From positions 62,001-126,000 of the forward strand of contig CANGIQ010000004.1 in the NCBI GenBank assembly GCA_947453965.1: 64,000 nt of DNA, read 5' to 3'. Shown one piece after another: positions 36,658-45,741 of the stretch (position 1 is its first letter; each line of letters opens with the position of its first letter). The position numbers and the translations under genes are program-made. A model generated the notes under the pieces. The model was not told the origin of the DNA and searched no databases. It saw only the letters and a list, made by a program, of their open reading frames with translations. This stretch comes from Comamonadaceae bacterium. GTDB lineage: Bacteria; Pseudomonadota; Gammaproteobacteria; Burkholderiales; Burkholderiaceae_C.

Positions 36658-36858
36658 CGCTTGAGCCAGGGCTTCTTGCGCTTTGCGTGCACGGCGTCTG
36701 GCGGGTGAACCCATGATGTAACCCACCACGCCCATAGGTAAAACCCCATAGAGTAAAAACGTGAAGACGGCCCCCAAAACCGAGCCGATAGGGCTGGTGG
36801 CTTCGGCCACCGCCATCATCAAGGCCACATAAAGCCACGCAATCAATACCAAATACAT
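36586..36858 (-). CDS. Small membrane protein, uncharacterised
   Basis: 90 aa, two hydrophobic segments and an Arg/Lys-rich turn; overlaps the pgeF 3-prime end convergently. Confidence 0.55.
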   Translation of the reverse strand: MYLVLIAWLYVALMMAVAEATSPIGSVLGAVFTFLLYGVLPMGVVGYIMGSPARRRARKAQEALAQASSAAPDAHPETSRDTVASVGKEA

Positions 36859-36958
36859 TTTGTATACGCCTAACTTTGATGTCTGTCAGAAAATCGAAGG
36901 GTATTTCAAGACATACTGGCGACAGTCGATCAAGAAATTCGAAATCAGGAGACAAGCA

Positions 36959-38632
36959 ATGGACCAGAATTCTGCCTTAAAGAGTTTGAGCGAGGGTTGG
37001 TTGAAGGCCCTGGCGTCTTTCCAAACACTGGGCACCCAAGGTGGTGGTACGCCTCAACTCAGTTTCGCGGCTGACAAACTCGAGGCTTTGCAAAAGCAAT
37101 ACATGACCGAGGCCACCGAGTTGTGGAACCAAAGCTTGCACGGTGCGCCGACTGTCAAAGACCGTCGCTTCTCTGGCGATGCATGGGCTCAAAACCCCGT
37201 GGCTGCCTTTGCGGCCGCCGCGTACATGCTCAACACCCGCACCTTGATGGGCTTGACCGATGCGGCAGAAACGGATGCCAAAACCAAAGCCCGCATTCAA
37301 TTTGCTGTTGAGCAATGGGCCGCGGCCACCGCCCCCAGCAACTTCTTGGCGCTGAACGCAGACGCGCAGAAAAAAGCCATCGACACACATGGCGAAAGTA
37401 TTTCCAAAGGCATTCAAAACTTGCTGCACGACATGCAGCAAGGCCATGTGTCCATGACCGACGAGAGCTTGTTTGAGGTGGGTAAGAACGTGGCCACCAC
37501 CGAAGGCAAGGTGGTGTTTGAAAACGAGTTCTTCCAATTGCTGGAATACAAGCCCTTGACAGCCAAGGTCTACGAGCGTCCTTTCTTGTTGATCCCACCT
37601 TGCATCAACAAGTTCTATATCTTGGACCTGCAGCCCGAAAACTCGCTCATTCGCTATGCCGTGAGCCAAGGCCACCGCACGTTTGTGGTGAGCTGGCGCA
37701 ACCCCGACGAATCGTTGAAACACACCACCTGGGACAACTATGTGGAAGACGTGGCGATTCAGGCGATTTCGGTGGTGCAAGAAATTGCCAATGCCAAACA
37801 AATCAATGCCTTGGGCTTTTGCGTCGGCGGCACGATTTTGTCGAACGCCTTGGCCGTGTTGGCGGCACGCGGGCAAAAGCCTGTGGCCAGTGCCACTTTC
37901 TTGACCACCTTGATCGACTTCCGCGACACCGGCGTGCTGGATGTGTTCATTGACGACAACTTCGTCAAGTTCCGCGAAGCGCAGTTTGCCAGCGGTGGCC
38001 TGATGAAGGGCAAAGACATGGCGTCGACCTTCAGCTTTTTGCGTCCCAACGATTTGGTGTGGAACTATGTGGTGGGCAACTACCTCAAGGGCGAAACCCC
38101 ACCCCCGTTTGACTTGCTCTACTGGAACAGCGACTCCACCAACTTGCCTGGCCCGATGTATGCCTGGTATTTGCGCAACACCTATTTGGAGAACAACCTC
38201 ATCAAGCCCGGCAAAGCCACGGTGTGTGGTGAAAAAATTGACCTCTCCAAAGTCAATATCCCGGTCTACATCTATGGCTCACGGGAAGACCACATCGTGC
38301 CCATTGGCGGCTCGTATGCCTCTACCCAAGTCTTCCCAGGTAAAAAGCGTTTTGTGATGGGTGCGTCAGGCCACATCGCCGGCGTGATCAACCCCCCAGC
38401 AGCCAAGAAGCGTTGCTACTGGACGGGCAGCGACACCAGCTTTCCCGCCGATGTGCAGCAGTGGATTGGCAAGGCCAAAGAACACCCAGGCAGCTGGTGG
38501 ACCGATTGGTCGACTTGGCTCAAAGCGCATGCGGGCAAACAGATTGCGGCGCCTAAAACCTATGGCCGCGGCAAGCACAAAGCGATTGAGAACGCACCCG
38601 GCCGTTACGTCAAAGAACGCGCCAGCAATTGA
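36959..38632 (+). CDS. phaC: Class I poly(R)-hydroxyalkanoate synthase
   Basis: INALGFCVGGTILSNALAVLAARG lipase-box variant; SGHIAGVINPPAAKKR. Confidence 0.95.
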   Translation: MDQNSALKSLSEGWLKALASFQTLGTQGGGTPQLSFAADKLEALQKQYMTEATELWNQSLHGAPTVKDRRFSGDAWAQNPVAAFAAAAYMLNTRTLMGLTDAAETDAKTKARIQFAVEQWAAATAPSNFLALNADAQKKAIDTHGESISKGIQNLLHDMQQGHVSMTDESLFEVGKNVATTEGKVVFENEFFQLLEYKPLTAKVYERPFLLIPPCINKFYILDLQPENSLIRYAVSQGHRTFVVSWRNPDESLKHTTWDNYVEDVAIQAISVVQEIANAKQINALGFCVGGTILSNALAVLAARGQKPVASATFLTTLIDFRDTGVLDVFIDDNFVKFREAQFASGGLMKGKDMASTFSFLRPNDLVWNYVVGNYLKGETPPPFDLLYWNSDSTNLPGPMYAWYLRNTYLENNLIKPGKATVCGEKIDLSKVNIPVYIYGSREDHIVPIGGSYASTQVFPGKKRFVMGASGHIAGVINPPAAKKRCYWTGSDTSFPADVQQWIGKAKEHPGSWWTDWSTWLKAHAGKQIAAPKTYGRGKHKAIENAPGRYVKERASN

Positions 38633-38671
38633 TTTCAGCGATTGATTTTTTACACGACAACAGGAGACAAC

Positions 38672-39850
38672 ATGGAAGACATCGTCATCGTTTCAGCCGC
38701 ACGCACAGCCGTCGGCAAGTTTGGTGGTTCATTGGCAAAAATTGCTGCCACCGATTTGGGCTCCATCGTGATTCGTGAAGCCTTGGCGCGCGCCAAGGTG
38801 GACCCTGCCTTGGTGGGCGAAGTGATCATGGGCCAAGTGCTGGCCGCTGGCGCAGGTCAAAACCCTGCACGTCAGGCCTTGATGAAGTCCGGTGTTCCCA
38901 ATGCCGTGCCTGCCTTGACCATCAACGCGGTGTGTGGTTCTGGTTTGAAGGCGGTCATGTTGGCCGCCCAAGCGGTGGCCTATGGCGACAGCGAGATCGT
39001 GGTGGCCGGTGGTCAAGAAAACATGAGCGCATCACCGCACGTGTTGTTGGGCTCGCGCGATGGCCAACGCATGGGCAACTGGAACATGGTCGACTCGATG
39101 ATCGTCGACGGTTTGTGGGATGTGTACAACCAATACCACATGGGCATCACGGCTGAAAACGTGGCCAAAGCGCACGGCATCAGCCGCGACATGCAAGACG
39201 CCTTGGCCTTGGCCAGCCAACAAAAAGCCTCTGCCGCCCAAGACGCGGGCAAGTTCAAAGATGAAATCGTGTCAGTGAACATCCCACAGCGCAAAGGCGA
39301 TCCTGTGGTGTTCAATGTTGACGAGTACATCAATAAAAAAACCAATGCCGAAGCCCTCGCAGGCTTGCGTCCTGCGTTTGACAAAGCCGGTACGGTGACC
39401 GCAGGCAATGCCTCGGGCATCAACGACGGCGCGGCTGCCGTGGTGGTGATGACGGCCAAAAAAGCGGCCGCCCTGGGTCTCAAGCCCTTGGCACGCATTG
39501 CTGCGTTTGGCACCAGCGGTTTGGACCCCGCGATCATGGGCATGGGCCCGGTATCGGCGTCGCGCAAAGCCTTGCAACGCGCAGGCTGGAAGGCTGCGGA
39601 TGTGGACTTGTTCGAGCTCAATGAAGCCTTTGCCGCACAAGCCTGTGCGGTGAACAAAGAATTGGACATCGATCCAGCCAAAGTCAACGTCAACGGCGGC
39701 GCCATTGCGATTGGCCACCCCATCGGTGCGTCGGGTTGCCGCATCTTGGTCACTTTGTTGCACGAGATGCAGCGTCGCGATGCCAAGAAGGGCTTGGCCG
39801 CTTTGTGCATTGGTGGCGGCATGGGGGTTTCTCTGGCCTTGGAGCGTTGA
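38672..39850 (+). CDS. phaA: Acetyl-CoA acetyltransferase
   Basis: VSAARTAVGKFGGSLAKI...NAVCGSGLKAVMLA...GGAIAIGHPIGASGCRILVTLLHEM. Confidence 0.95.
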   Translation: MEDIVIVSAARTAVGKFGGSLAKIAATDLGSIVIREALARAKVDPALVGEVIMGQVLAAGAGQNPARQALMKSGVPNAVPALTINAVCGSGLKAVMLAAQAVAYGDSEIVVAGGQENMSASPHVLLGSRDGQRMGNWNMVDSMIVDGLWDVYNQYHMGITAENVAKAHGISRDMQDALALASQQKASAAQDAGKFKDEIVSVNIPQRKGDPVVFNVDEYINKKTNAEALAGLRPAFDKAGTVTAGNASGINDGAAAVVVMTAKKAAALGLKPLARIAAFGTSGLDPAIMGMGPVSASRKALQRAGWKAADVDLFELNEAFAAQACAVNKELDIDPAKVNVNGGAIAIGHPIGASGCRILVTLLHEMQRRDAKKGLAALCIGGGMGVSLALER

Positions 39851-39906
39851 TCGCGTCAGTTAAAGTTTTTAGTCAGTTCAATAACTCATACAACAGGAGA
39901 CAAGTG

Positions 39907-40644
39907 ATGAGCAAAAAAGTAGCGTATGTAACAGGTGGTATGGGTGGCATCGGGACCGCGATTTGCCAGCGTCTGCATCAAGAAGGTTTCACCGTGATCG
40001 CGGGCTGCGGCCCCACACGTGACTTCAAAAAATGGTTGGACGAGCAAAAAGCATTGGGCTACACCTTCTACGCTTCTGTGGGTAACGTCGCGGATTGGGA
40101 CTCCACGGTAGAAGCTTTCACCAAAGCCAAGGCTGAGCACGGCCCGATCGATGTGTTGGTGAACAACGCCGGTATCACCAAGGACCGCATGTTCTTGAAG
40201 ATGAGCAAAGAAGACTGGGATGCGGTGATGAGCACCAACCTCGACTCCATGTTCAACGTGACTAAGCAAGTCGTGCCCGATATGGTCGACCGTGGCTGGG
40301 GCCGCATCATCAACATCTCGTCAGTCAACGGTGAAAAAGGCCAAGCGGGTCAAACCAACTACTCGGCCGCCAAAGCCGGTATGCACGGTTTCTCCATGGC
40401 CCTGGCGCAAGAGCTGGCCACCAAAGGCGTGACGGTGAACACTGTGTCGCCTGGTTACATCGGTACCGACATGGTCAATGCCATCCGTCCTGATGTGTTG
40501 GAAAAAATCGTGGCCACCGTGCCGGTCAAGCGTTTGGGCAAACCTGCTGAAATTGCTTCCATCATTGCCTGGATGGCCAGCGAAGACGGTGGCTACACCA
40601 CCGGCGCTGATTTTGCGGTCAACGGTGGTTTGCACATGGGTTGA
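39907..40644 (+). CDS. phaB: Acetoacetyl-CoA reductase
   Basis: KKVAYVTGGMGGIGTAICQRLHQEGF...LVNNAGITKDRMFLKMSKEDWDAVMSTNLDSMFNVTKQV...YSAAKAGMHGF. Confidence 0.95.
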   Translation: MSKKVAYVTGGMGGIGTAICQRLHQEGFTVIAGCGPTRDFKKWLDEQKALGYTFYASVGNVADWDSTVEAFTKAKAEHGPIDVLVNNAGITKDRMFLKMSKEDWDAVMSTNLDSMFNVTKQVVPDMVDRGWGRIINISSVNGEKGQAGQTNYSAAKAGMHGFSMALAQELATKGVTVNTVSPGYIGTDMVNAIRPDVLEKIVATVPVKRLGKPAEIASIIAWMASEDGGYTTGADFAVNGGLHMG

Positions 40645-40678
40645 TGTAGGTGATGCCTCGGGCATCCTGCTGACCCCC

Positions 40679-40708
40679 AAAAGCCGCAGCTTGGTCTGCG
40701 GCTTTTTT
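40679..40708 (+). terminator. Rho-independent terminator of the pha operon
   Basis: AAAGCCGCAG-CTTGGT-CTGCGGCTTTTTT. Confidence 0.85.
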
Positions 40709-40799
40709 CATGGCCGTGTGCCCTAAGTGTTAACCCGTCATTTAATTTTGTTAGAGTTGTCAAAGTTAATAACAAATATGGCAAATTTGCCGGAGGATT

Positions 40800-41513
40800 A
40801 TGGGCGATTACACCAATATGGCGGGGTACTACGACGTCATCATGACCTCGGGCTACTACGACTACGCGAAGATTGTGGACAGCCTGGTGGCACACCAACC
40901 CCGACGCAATGTGTTGGAAATCGGGTGCGGGACGGGTTTGATTTTGGAAGAGTTGGCCAAGCGTCAGCCGCAGCTGCCGATCACCGGCATTGATTTGACC
41001 GCGCCTATGCTCTCCATTGCGCAAAAGCGTTTGGCGCCTTTTTCAACTGTGTCTTTGTCGCAGCAAAACATCACCGAGTTATCGCTCAACGAAAAGCATG
41101 AATTGGCGTTTTCTTACGGCGGTGTTTGGTACTTTGTGATCGACGGCGACAAAGAGCCATTCATGGTCAGCCATATTGCCGATGAACAAGCCAATCACTT
41201 GGGCTTTCAACACTTGGCTCAACACATGGCGGTGGGTGGTACCTTGTTGTTGGGCATTCAAGGTCCGCACCACGACTACGAGACCGTGATTTCCAACGGC
41301 ATGAAGTACTCGCAAAAAATTGATCCCACTGACATTGGATTCACCAAGCACTATTACCTAAAGGACGGCGATCACAAAGTGATGGACCAAACCGTCCACT
41401 ACCGCACCTACACCTTTACCCAGGCGCAGGCCCTGATGGGAGCCTATGGCTTCGAGTACGTGGCCAAGAAAGACACGCATCAGCTGTTTTTGCAGTTCAA
41501 GAAAGTGAAATGA
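40800..41513 (+). CDS. Class I SAM-dependent methyltransferase
   Basis: NVLEIGCGTGLILEELAKRQPQLPITGIDLTAPMLSIAQKRL; GGAGG Shine-Dalgarno. Confidence 0.88.
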   Translation: MGDYTNMAGYYDVIMTSGYYDYAKIVDSLVAHQPRRNVLEIGCGTGLILEELAKRQPQLPITGIDLTAPMLSIAQKRLAPFSTVSLSQQNITELSLNEKHELAFSYGGVWYFVIDGDKEPFMVSHIADEQANHLGFQHLAQHMAVGGTLLLGIQGPHHDYETVISNGMKYSQKIDPTDIGFTKHYYLKDGDHKVMDQTVHYRTYTFTQAQALMGAYGFEYVAKKDTHQLFLQFKKVK

Positions 41514-42412
41514 TGAGCGCTGCCAAACCGAAGTTGTTTTTCATCGGCGTCGGCAATATGGGCAACCCCATGGCCGCGAACCTGGTCAAGGCCGGTTACG
41601 CCGTCACGGTGTTTGACGTGGCGCGCGCCAAAGCCGACAACTTGCTGGCCTTGGGCGCCACCTGGGGCAACAGCTTGGCCGAAGGCGCCGCACAGGCCGA
41701 TGTGGTGATGGCCTCGTTGCCAGGCCCCGTGCAAGTGCGCGAGGTGATGCTGGGCGAGCAGGGCGTGTTGGCCCATGTCAAAGCGGGCACGACCGTGATT
41801 GATACCTCCACCAGTGCGGTGGATTTGGTGCGTGAGTTGGTGGCACTGGCTAAAGCCAAAGGCGTGGACTTTTTAGAAGCGCCTGTCACCAATGCCGTGG
41901 ATATGGCGGCGCTGGGCCGTTTGTCTGTGTTTGTGGGTGGCGATGCCGCCTGCTTTGAAAAGCACAAACCCATCTTTGATGTGATTGGCGAAAAGATTTT
42001 TCACGTGGGCGAGCCAGGCAATGGCGCCACTATCAAGTTGCTCACCAATTTACTTTGGTTCGTCAGTGCGGCAGCCATTGGCGAGGGGTTGATGCTGGGG
42101 GCCAAAGCCGGTATTCCTTTGCACACCGTGTGGGAAGCCATCAAGTCCAGCGCGGGCAACAGCTGGGTGGCCGAGCACGATGTGCCATCCATCTTTGCGG
42201 GGCATTACGACCCCAGCTTTTCGCTCGCCTTGTGCTGCAAAGATTTGGGCCTCATCAACGACATCGCCAAATCGCAAGGCTATGAATTGCCCATGGGCGG
42301 CATGGCGCAAACACTGTTTCAACAAGCCATGAGCACCTATGGTCCCGATGCGGCCGAGTTGCATGTGGTCAAACTGCTGGAAGAACGTGTGGGACACATG
42401 TTGCGACCATGA
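41510..42412 (+). CDS. NAD(P)-dependent oxidoreductase (beta-hydroxyacid dehydrogenase family)
   Basis: FIGVGNMGNPMAANLVKAGYAVTVFDVARAK...VVMASLPGPVQVREVML; ATGA overlaps on both sides. Confidence 0.92.
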   Translation: MMSAAKPKLFFIGVGNMGNPMAANLVKAGYAVTVFDVARAKADNLLALGATWGNSLAEGAAQADVVMASLPGPVQVREVMLGEQGVLAHVKAGTTVIDTSTSAVDLVRELVALAKAKGVDFLEAPVTNAVDMAALGRLSVFVGGDAACFEKHKPIFDVIGEKIFHVGEPGNGATIKLLTNLLWFVSAAAIGEGLMLGAKAGIPLHTVWEAIKSSAGNSWVAEHDVPSIFAGHYDPSFSLALCCKDLGLINDIAKSQGYELPMGGMAQTLFQQAMSTYGPDAAELHVVKLLEERVGHMLRP

Positions 42413-43719
42413 CCGAACAATCTCGCCTACTTGCCGAAGCTCATTTGCACATGCCACAAGGCGTGGCAGAGAACTACCGCTATTGGGGTGAGAAAGACAC
42501 AGTCTTCATCGCCAGCGCCAAAGGCTGCACGCTCACCGATGTGGATGGCAAAACCTATGTGGACTTTCGCTTGGGCTACGGTCCCATCATCTTGGGTTAT
42601 CGCGACGAGCGCGTAGACAACGCGGTGATCGAGCAAATCACCCAGCGTGGCACGCTCTCAGGCTTTGCAACCGAGCTCGACACCACCGTGGTCAAGCAAA
42701 TCAAAGCCCTGTGCCCGAACATCGACAAAATGCGATTTGCCAATTCGGGCACCGAGGCGGTCATGGGCGCGGTGCGCACGGCACGCGGCTACACCGGCCG
42801 CGACCGGGTAGCGATTGTGGAAGGCTCTTTCCACGGTTTGTACGACGAGATGATGTGGAAGTCCGACATCGAACACTGGCAGCCGGGCAGCAAGGTCGCG
42901 CCGCAAGTCATTCCATTCGGTGCTGGTATTCCTGAGCGCAGCCGTGAGCTGCTGAGCATCATCAGCCACAACGATTTTGAGTCGCTTGAAAATTTGTTTG
43001 CCACCCACGGTGACACACTGGCTTGTGTGGTGATTGAACCCATCATTGGCAATGCTGGCAGCGTGTCGGCCAGCCAGGCGTGGCTGCAACGCCTGCGTGA
43101 CCTGTGCACCCAGCACGGCGCGCTGCTCATCATTGACGAGGTGAAGTCGGGTTTTCGCGTCGCCAAGGGCGGGGCGCAAGAGTTGTATGGCATCCATGCC
43201 GACCTGAGCACCTATGCCAAGGCCATGGGCAATGGCTATCCGGTGGCAGCTTTTGGCGGCAAAGCCCAGGTGATGGACGTGGTGGGGTCACACTCTGGCG
43301 GCGTGGTGCATGGCGGCACCTACACCGCCAACTTGGTGGCTTTGAGTGCTGCCCACGCCACGCTCAAAATTTTGACTGAGACCGATGCACACGAGACTAT
43401 TCAACGTGTGGGCATGCAAATTCAAGCCTTGCTTGGCCGTGTGTTCACCGCGGCTGGCATGGAACACGCCTTCGCAGGCCCACCTGCGATGTTTGGCATT
43501 CACTTCAGCGCGACCGTGCCCACCAACTACCGTGACTGGCGCGTCACCAACAGCGCGCTGTACCGCAAGTTCGCCTGGGAGCTCATTGCACGCGGTGTGA
43601 TGTTGGAGCCCGATTCGCGCGAACCCTGGTTCATTTGCGAAGCGCATCAGCACATGGACCTGGGATGGCTCGAAGAGATGGCCACACAGGCGATGCGTGC
43701 AGCACTGCTGGCTGATTGA
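42409..43719 (+). CDS. Class III PLP-dependent aminotransferase / glutamate-1-semialdehyde aminomutase-like
   Basis: FANSGTEAVMGAVRTARGYTGRDRVAIVEGSFHGLYDE...LLIIDEVKSGFRVAKGGAQELYGIHADLSTYAKAMGNGYPVAAFGGK. Confidence 0.92.
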   Translation: MTEQSRLLAEAHLHMPQGVAENYRYWGEKDTVFIASAKGCTLTDVDGKTYVDFRLGYGPIILGYRDERVDNAVIEQITQRGTLSGFATELDTTVVKQIKALCPNIDKMRFANSGTEAVMGAVRTARGYTGRDRVAIVEGSFHGLYDEMMWKSDIEHWQPGSKVAPQVIPFGAGIPERSRELLSIISHNDFESLENLFATHGDTLACVVIEPIIGNAGSVSASQAWLQRLRDLCTQHGALLIIDEVKSGFRVAKGGAQELYGIHADLSTYAKAMGNGYPVAAFGGKAQVMDVVGSHSGGVVHGGTYTANLVALSAAHATLKILTETDAHETIQRVGMQIQALLGRVFTAAGMEHAFAGPPAMFGIHFSATVPTNYRDWRVTNSALYRKFAWELIARGVMLEPDSREPWFICEAHQHMDLGWLEEMATQAMRAALLAD

Positions 43720-43777
43720 GCCATGCGGTCATGCCCCTGCCAAATCGGGGCGTTGAAGAAGTCAGGATAATTGGCGC

Positions 43778-44800
43778 ATGACTCTTCCCGACGCCTCGCT
43801 GTGGCGCACCTCAGTCGCTCCCATGATGGATTGGACCGACCGCCACTGCCGTTACTTTCACCGCCTGCTCAGCCGCCACACCTTGCTCTACACCGAGATG
43901 GTCACCACCGGTGCGCTGCGCCATGGCGATGTGCAACGGCATTTGCGATTCAATGCTGAAGAGCATCCCGTGGCCTTGCAGTTAGGCGGCAGCGATGCGG
44001 CTGACTTGGCGCACGGTGCCAAACTCGGTGAGCAATGGGGTTACGACGAAATCAACCTCAACTGCGGTTGCCCGTCTGACCGGGTGCAGCGCGGCGCCTT
44101 TGGCGCTTGCTTGATGAACGAGCCACAAACCGTGGCCGATGGCGTCAAAGCCATGCTCGATGTGGTGAGCGTGCCTGTGACGGTCAAACACCGCATCGGC
44201 ATTGACCGCATCGAGAGCTACGACTTTGTGCGTGACTTTGTCGGCACGGTCAGTGACGCAGGTTGCCAAGTGTTCATCGTGCATGCGCGCAACGCTTGGC
44301 TCGATGGCCTGAGCCCCAAAGAAAACCGCGAAATTCCACCCTTGCGTTACGAGTTGGGTTACCAGCTGAAAAAAGACTTTCCGAATTTGGTGATCGCCAT
44401 CAACGGCGGCATCACCAGCAACACGCAAATGGTTGAACACCTGCAGCATGTAGACGGCGTGATGCTGGGGCGTGAAGCGTATTACCGCCCCTGGCTCATG
44501 ACCACCTGGGATGCCGAGTTCTACAACGACCCGCACGACACACCCACCCGTGAGGCGGTGGAGGAGGCGATGGTGGCCTACATGGAGCGTGCCCATGCCG
44601 AAGATGGTTGCCCTTGGTATGCGATCGCGCGTCATATGCTTGGGCTGTACCACGGACAGCGTGGTGCGCGTTTGTGGCGTCAGGTCTGGAGCAACCACAA
44701 GCTCAAACCCCTGCCGCCCCGAGAGGTGTTGAAGATCGCGCGTGAGGCTTTGGCGCGTGGGGCGCAGCAAACGCTTGAAAGCGCCCACCATGTCGAGTGA
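43778..44800 (+). CDS. dusA: tRNA dihydrouridine(20/20a) synthase DusA
   Basis: SVAPMMDWTDRHCRYFHRLLSRHTLLYTEMVTTGAL...EINLNCGCPSDRVQRGAFGACLM. Confidence 0.95.
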   Translation: MTLPDASLWRTSVAPMMDWTDRHCRYFHRLLSRHTLLYTEMVTTGALRHGDVQRHLRFNAEEHPVALQLGGSDAADLAHGAKLGEQWGYDEINLNCGCPSDRVQRGAFGACLMNEPQTVADGVKAMLDVVSVPVTVKHRIGIDRIESYDFVRDFVGTVSDAGCQVFIVHARNAWLDGLSPKENREIPPLRYELGYQLKKDFPNLVIAINGGITSNTQMVEHLQHVDGVMLGREAYYRPWLMTTWDAEFYNDPHDTPTREAVEEAMVAYMERAHAEDGCPWYAIARHMLGLYHGQRGARLWRQVWSNHKLKPLPPREVLKIAREALARGAQQTLESAHHVE

Positions 44801-45713
44801 TATGCCCCAGGCTCGTTTGCGCCATTGGGCCTTGGCATTGATGTGGGTCTTGCCCCTGTTGTGGGCTGTCAACATTGTGGCGGCGCGTCAAGCGCCGGGC
44901 GTGGTGTCCCCTCATGTGCTGGCCCTGGGTCGCTGGGGGTTGGCCGGCTGCATTTTGTCGGGCTTGAGCTGGCGTGAGCTGTGGTCTCAGCGTGGCTATG
45001 TCTGGCAACACCGCTGGCGCTATGTGGCCTTGGGGGCGTGCGGCATGTGGGTGTGCGGGGCGTGGATTTATCTGGCGGGTGAGAGCACCAGCGCAATCAA
45101 TATTTCGCTCATCTACGCATCGGCCCCGGTGATGATTGCCGTGGGGTCGGTGGTGTGGCTCGGTGAACGTTTTTCAAAGCGTCAAGTGCTCGGTGTGGTG
45201 CTGGCCTTGTTGGGGGTGGTGCATGTGGTGGTGCGTGGCGATTGGCGCCATTTGATCCAGCTCCAACTGGTGCCTGGTGACCTGTGGGTGGTTGCCGCTG
45301 CCATTGCATGGGCCGCTTACGCCTTGCTGCAAAAGAAATGGCCCAGCCCGCTCAGCGCAACCGCGCGTTTGGCCTCGATCTGCATGGGCGGGGTGGTGGT
45401 GTTGCTGCCCTTTGCGGTGTGGGAGCTGATGTCTGAGCACACGCCCGTGTTGGGCTTGCATGCCTTGCAACTGATCGTGGTCACGGCCTTGGTGCCGGGC
45501 TTGGGTGCTTACTGGATTTATGGATGGACGCAAAAGATTTTGGGTGCCAGCCGCGTGGCCATGACCCTTTATCTGGGACCGCTTTACTCGGGGGGCGCAG
45601 CCTGGTTGTTGCTCAACGAGTCCTTGGGTTGGCACCATGTCTGGGGCGGGGTGATGATTTTGTCGGGCGTGGCCTTGGTGATGGCCATCAAACCCGCTTC
45701 GCCCACCGCGTAG
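44790..45713 (+). CDS. DMT-superfamily (EamA) transporter
   Basis: Ten hydrophobic segments; EamA repeats. Confidence 0.88.
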   Translation: MSSDMPQARLRHWALALMWVLPLLWAVNIVAARQAPGVVSPHVLALGRWGLAGCILSGLSWRELWSQRGYVWQHRWRYVALGACGMWVCGAWIYLAGESTSAINISLIYASAPVMIAVGSVVWLGERFSKRQVLGVVLALLGVVHVVVRGDWRHLIQLQLVPGDLWVVAAAIAWAAYALLQKKWPSPLSATARLASICMGGVVVLLPFAVWELMSEHTPVLGLHALQLIVVTALVPGLGAYWIYGWTQKILGASRVAMTLYLGPLYSGGAAWLLLNESLGWHHVWGGVMILSGVALVMAIKPASPTA

Positions 45714-45741
45714 ACTCAGCACTCACGACCCTCGCCGAGGT

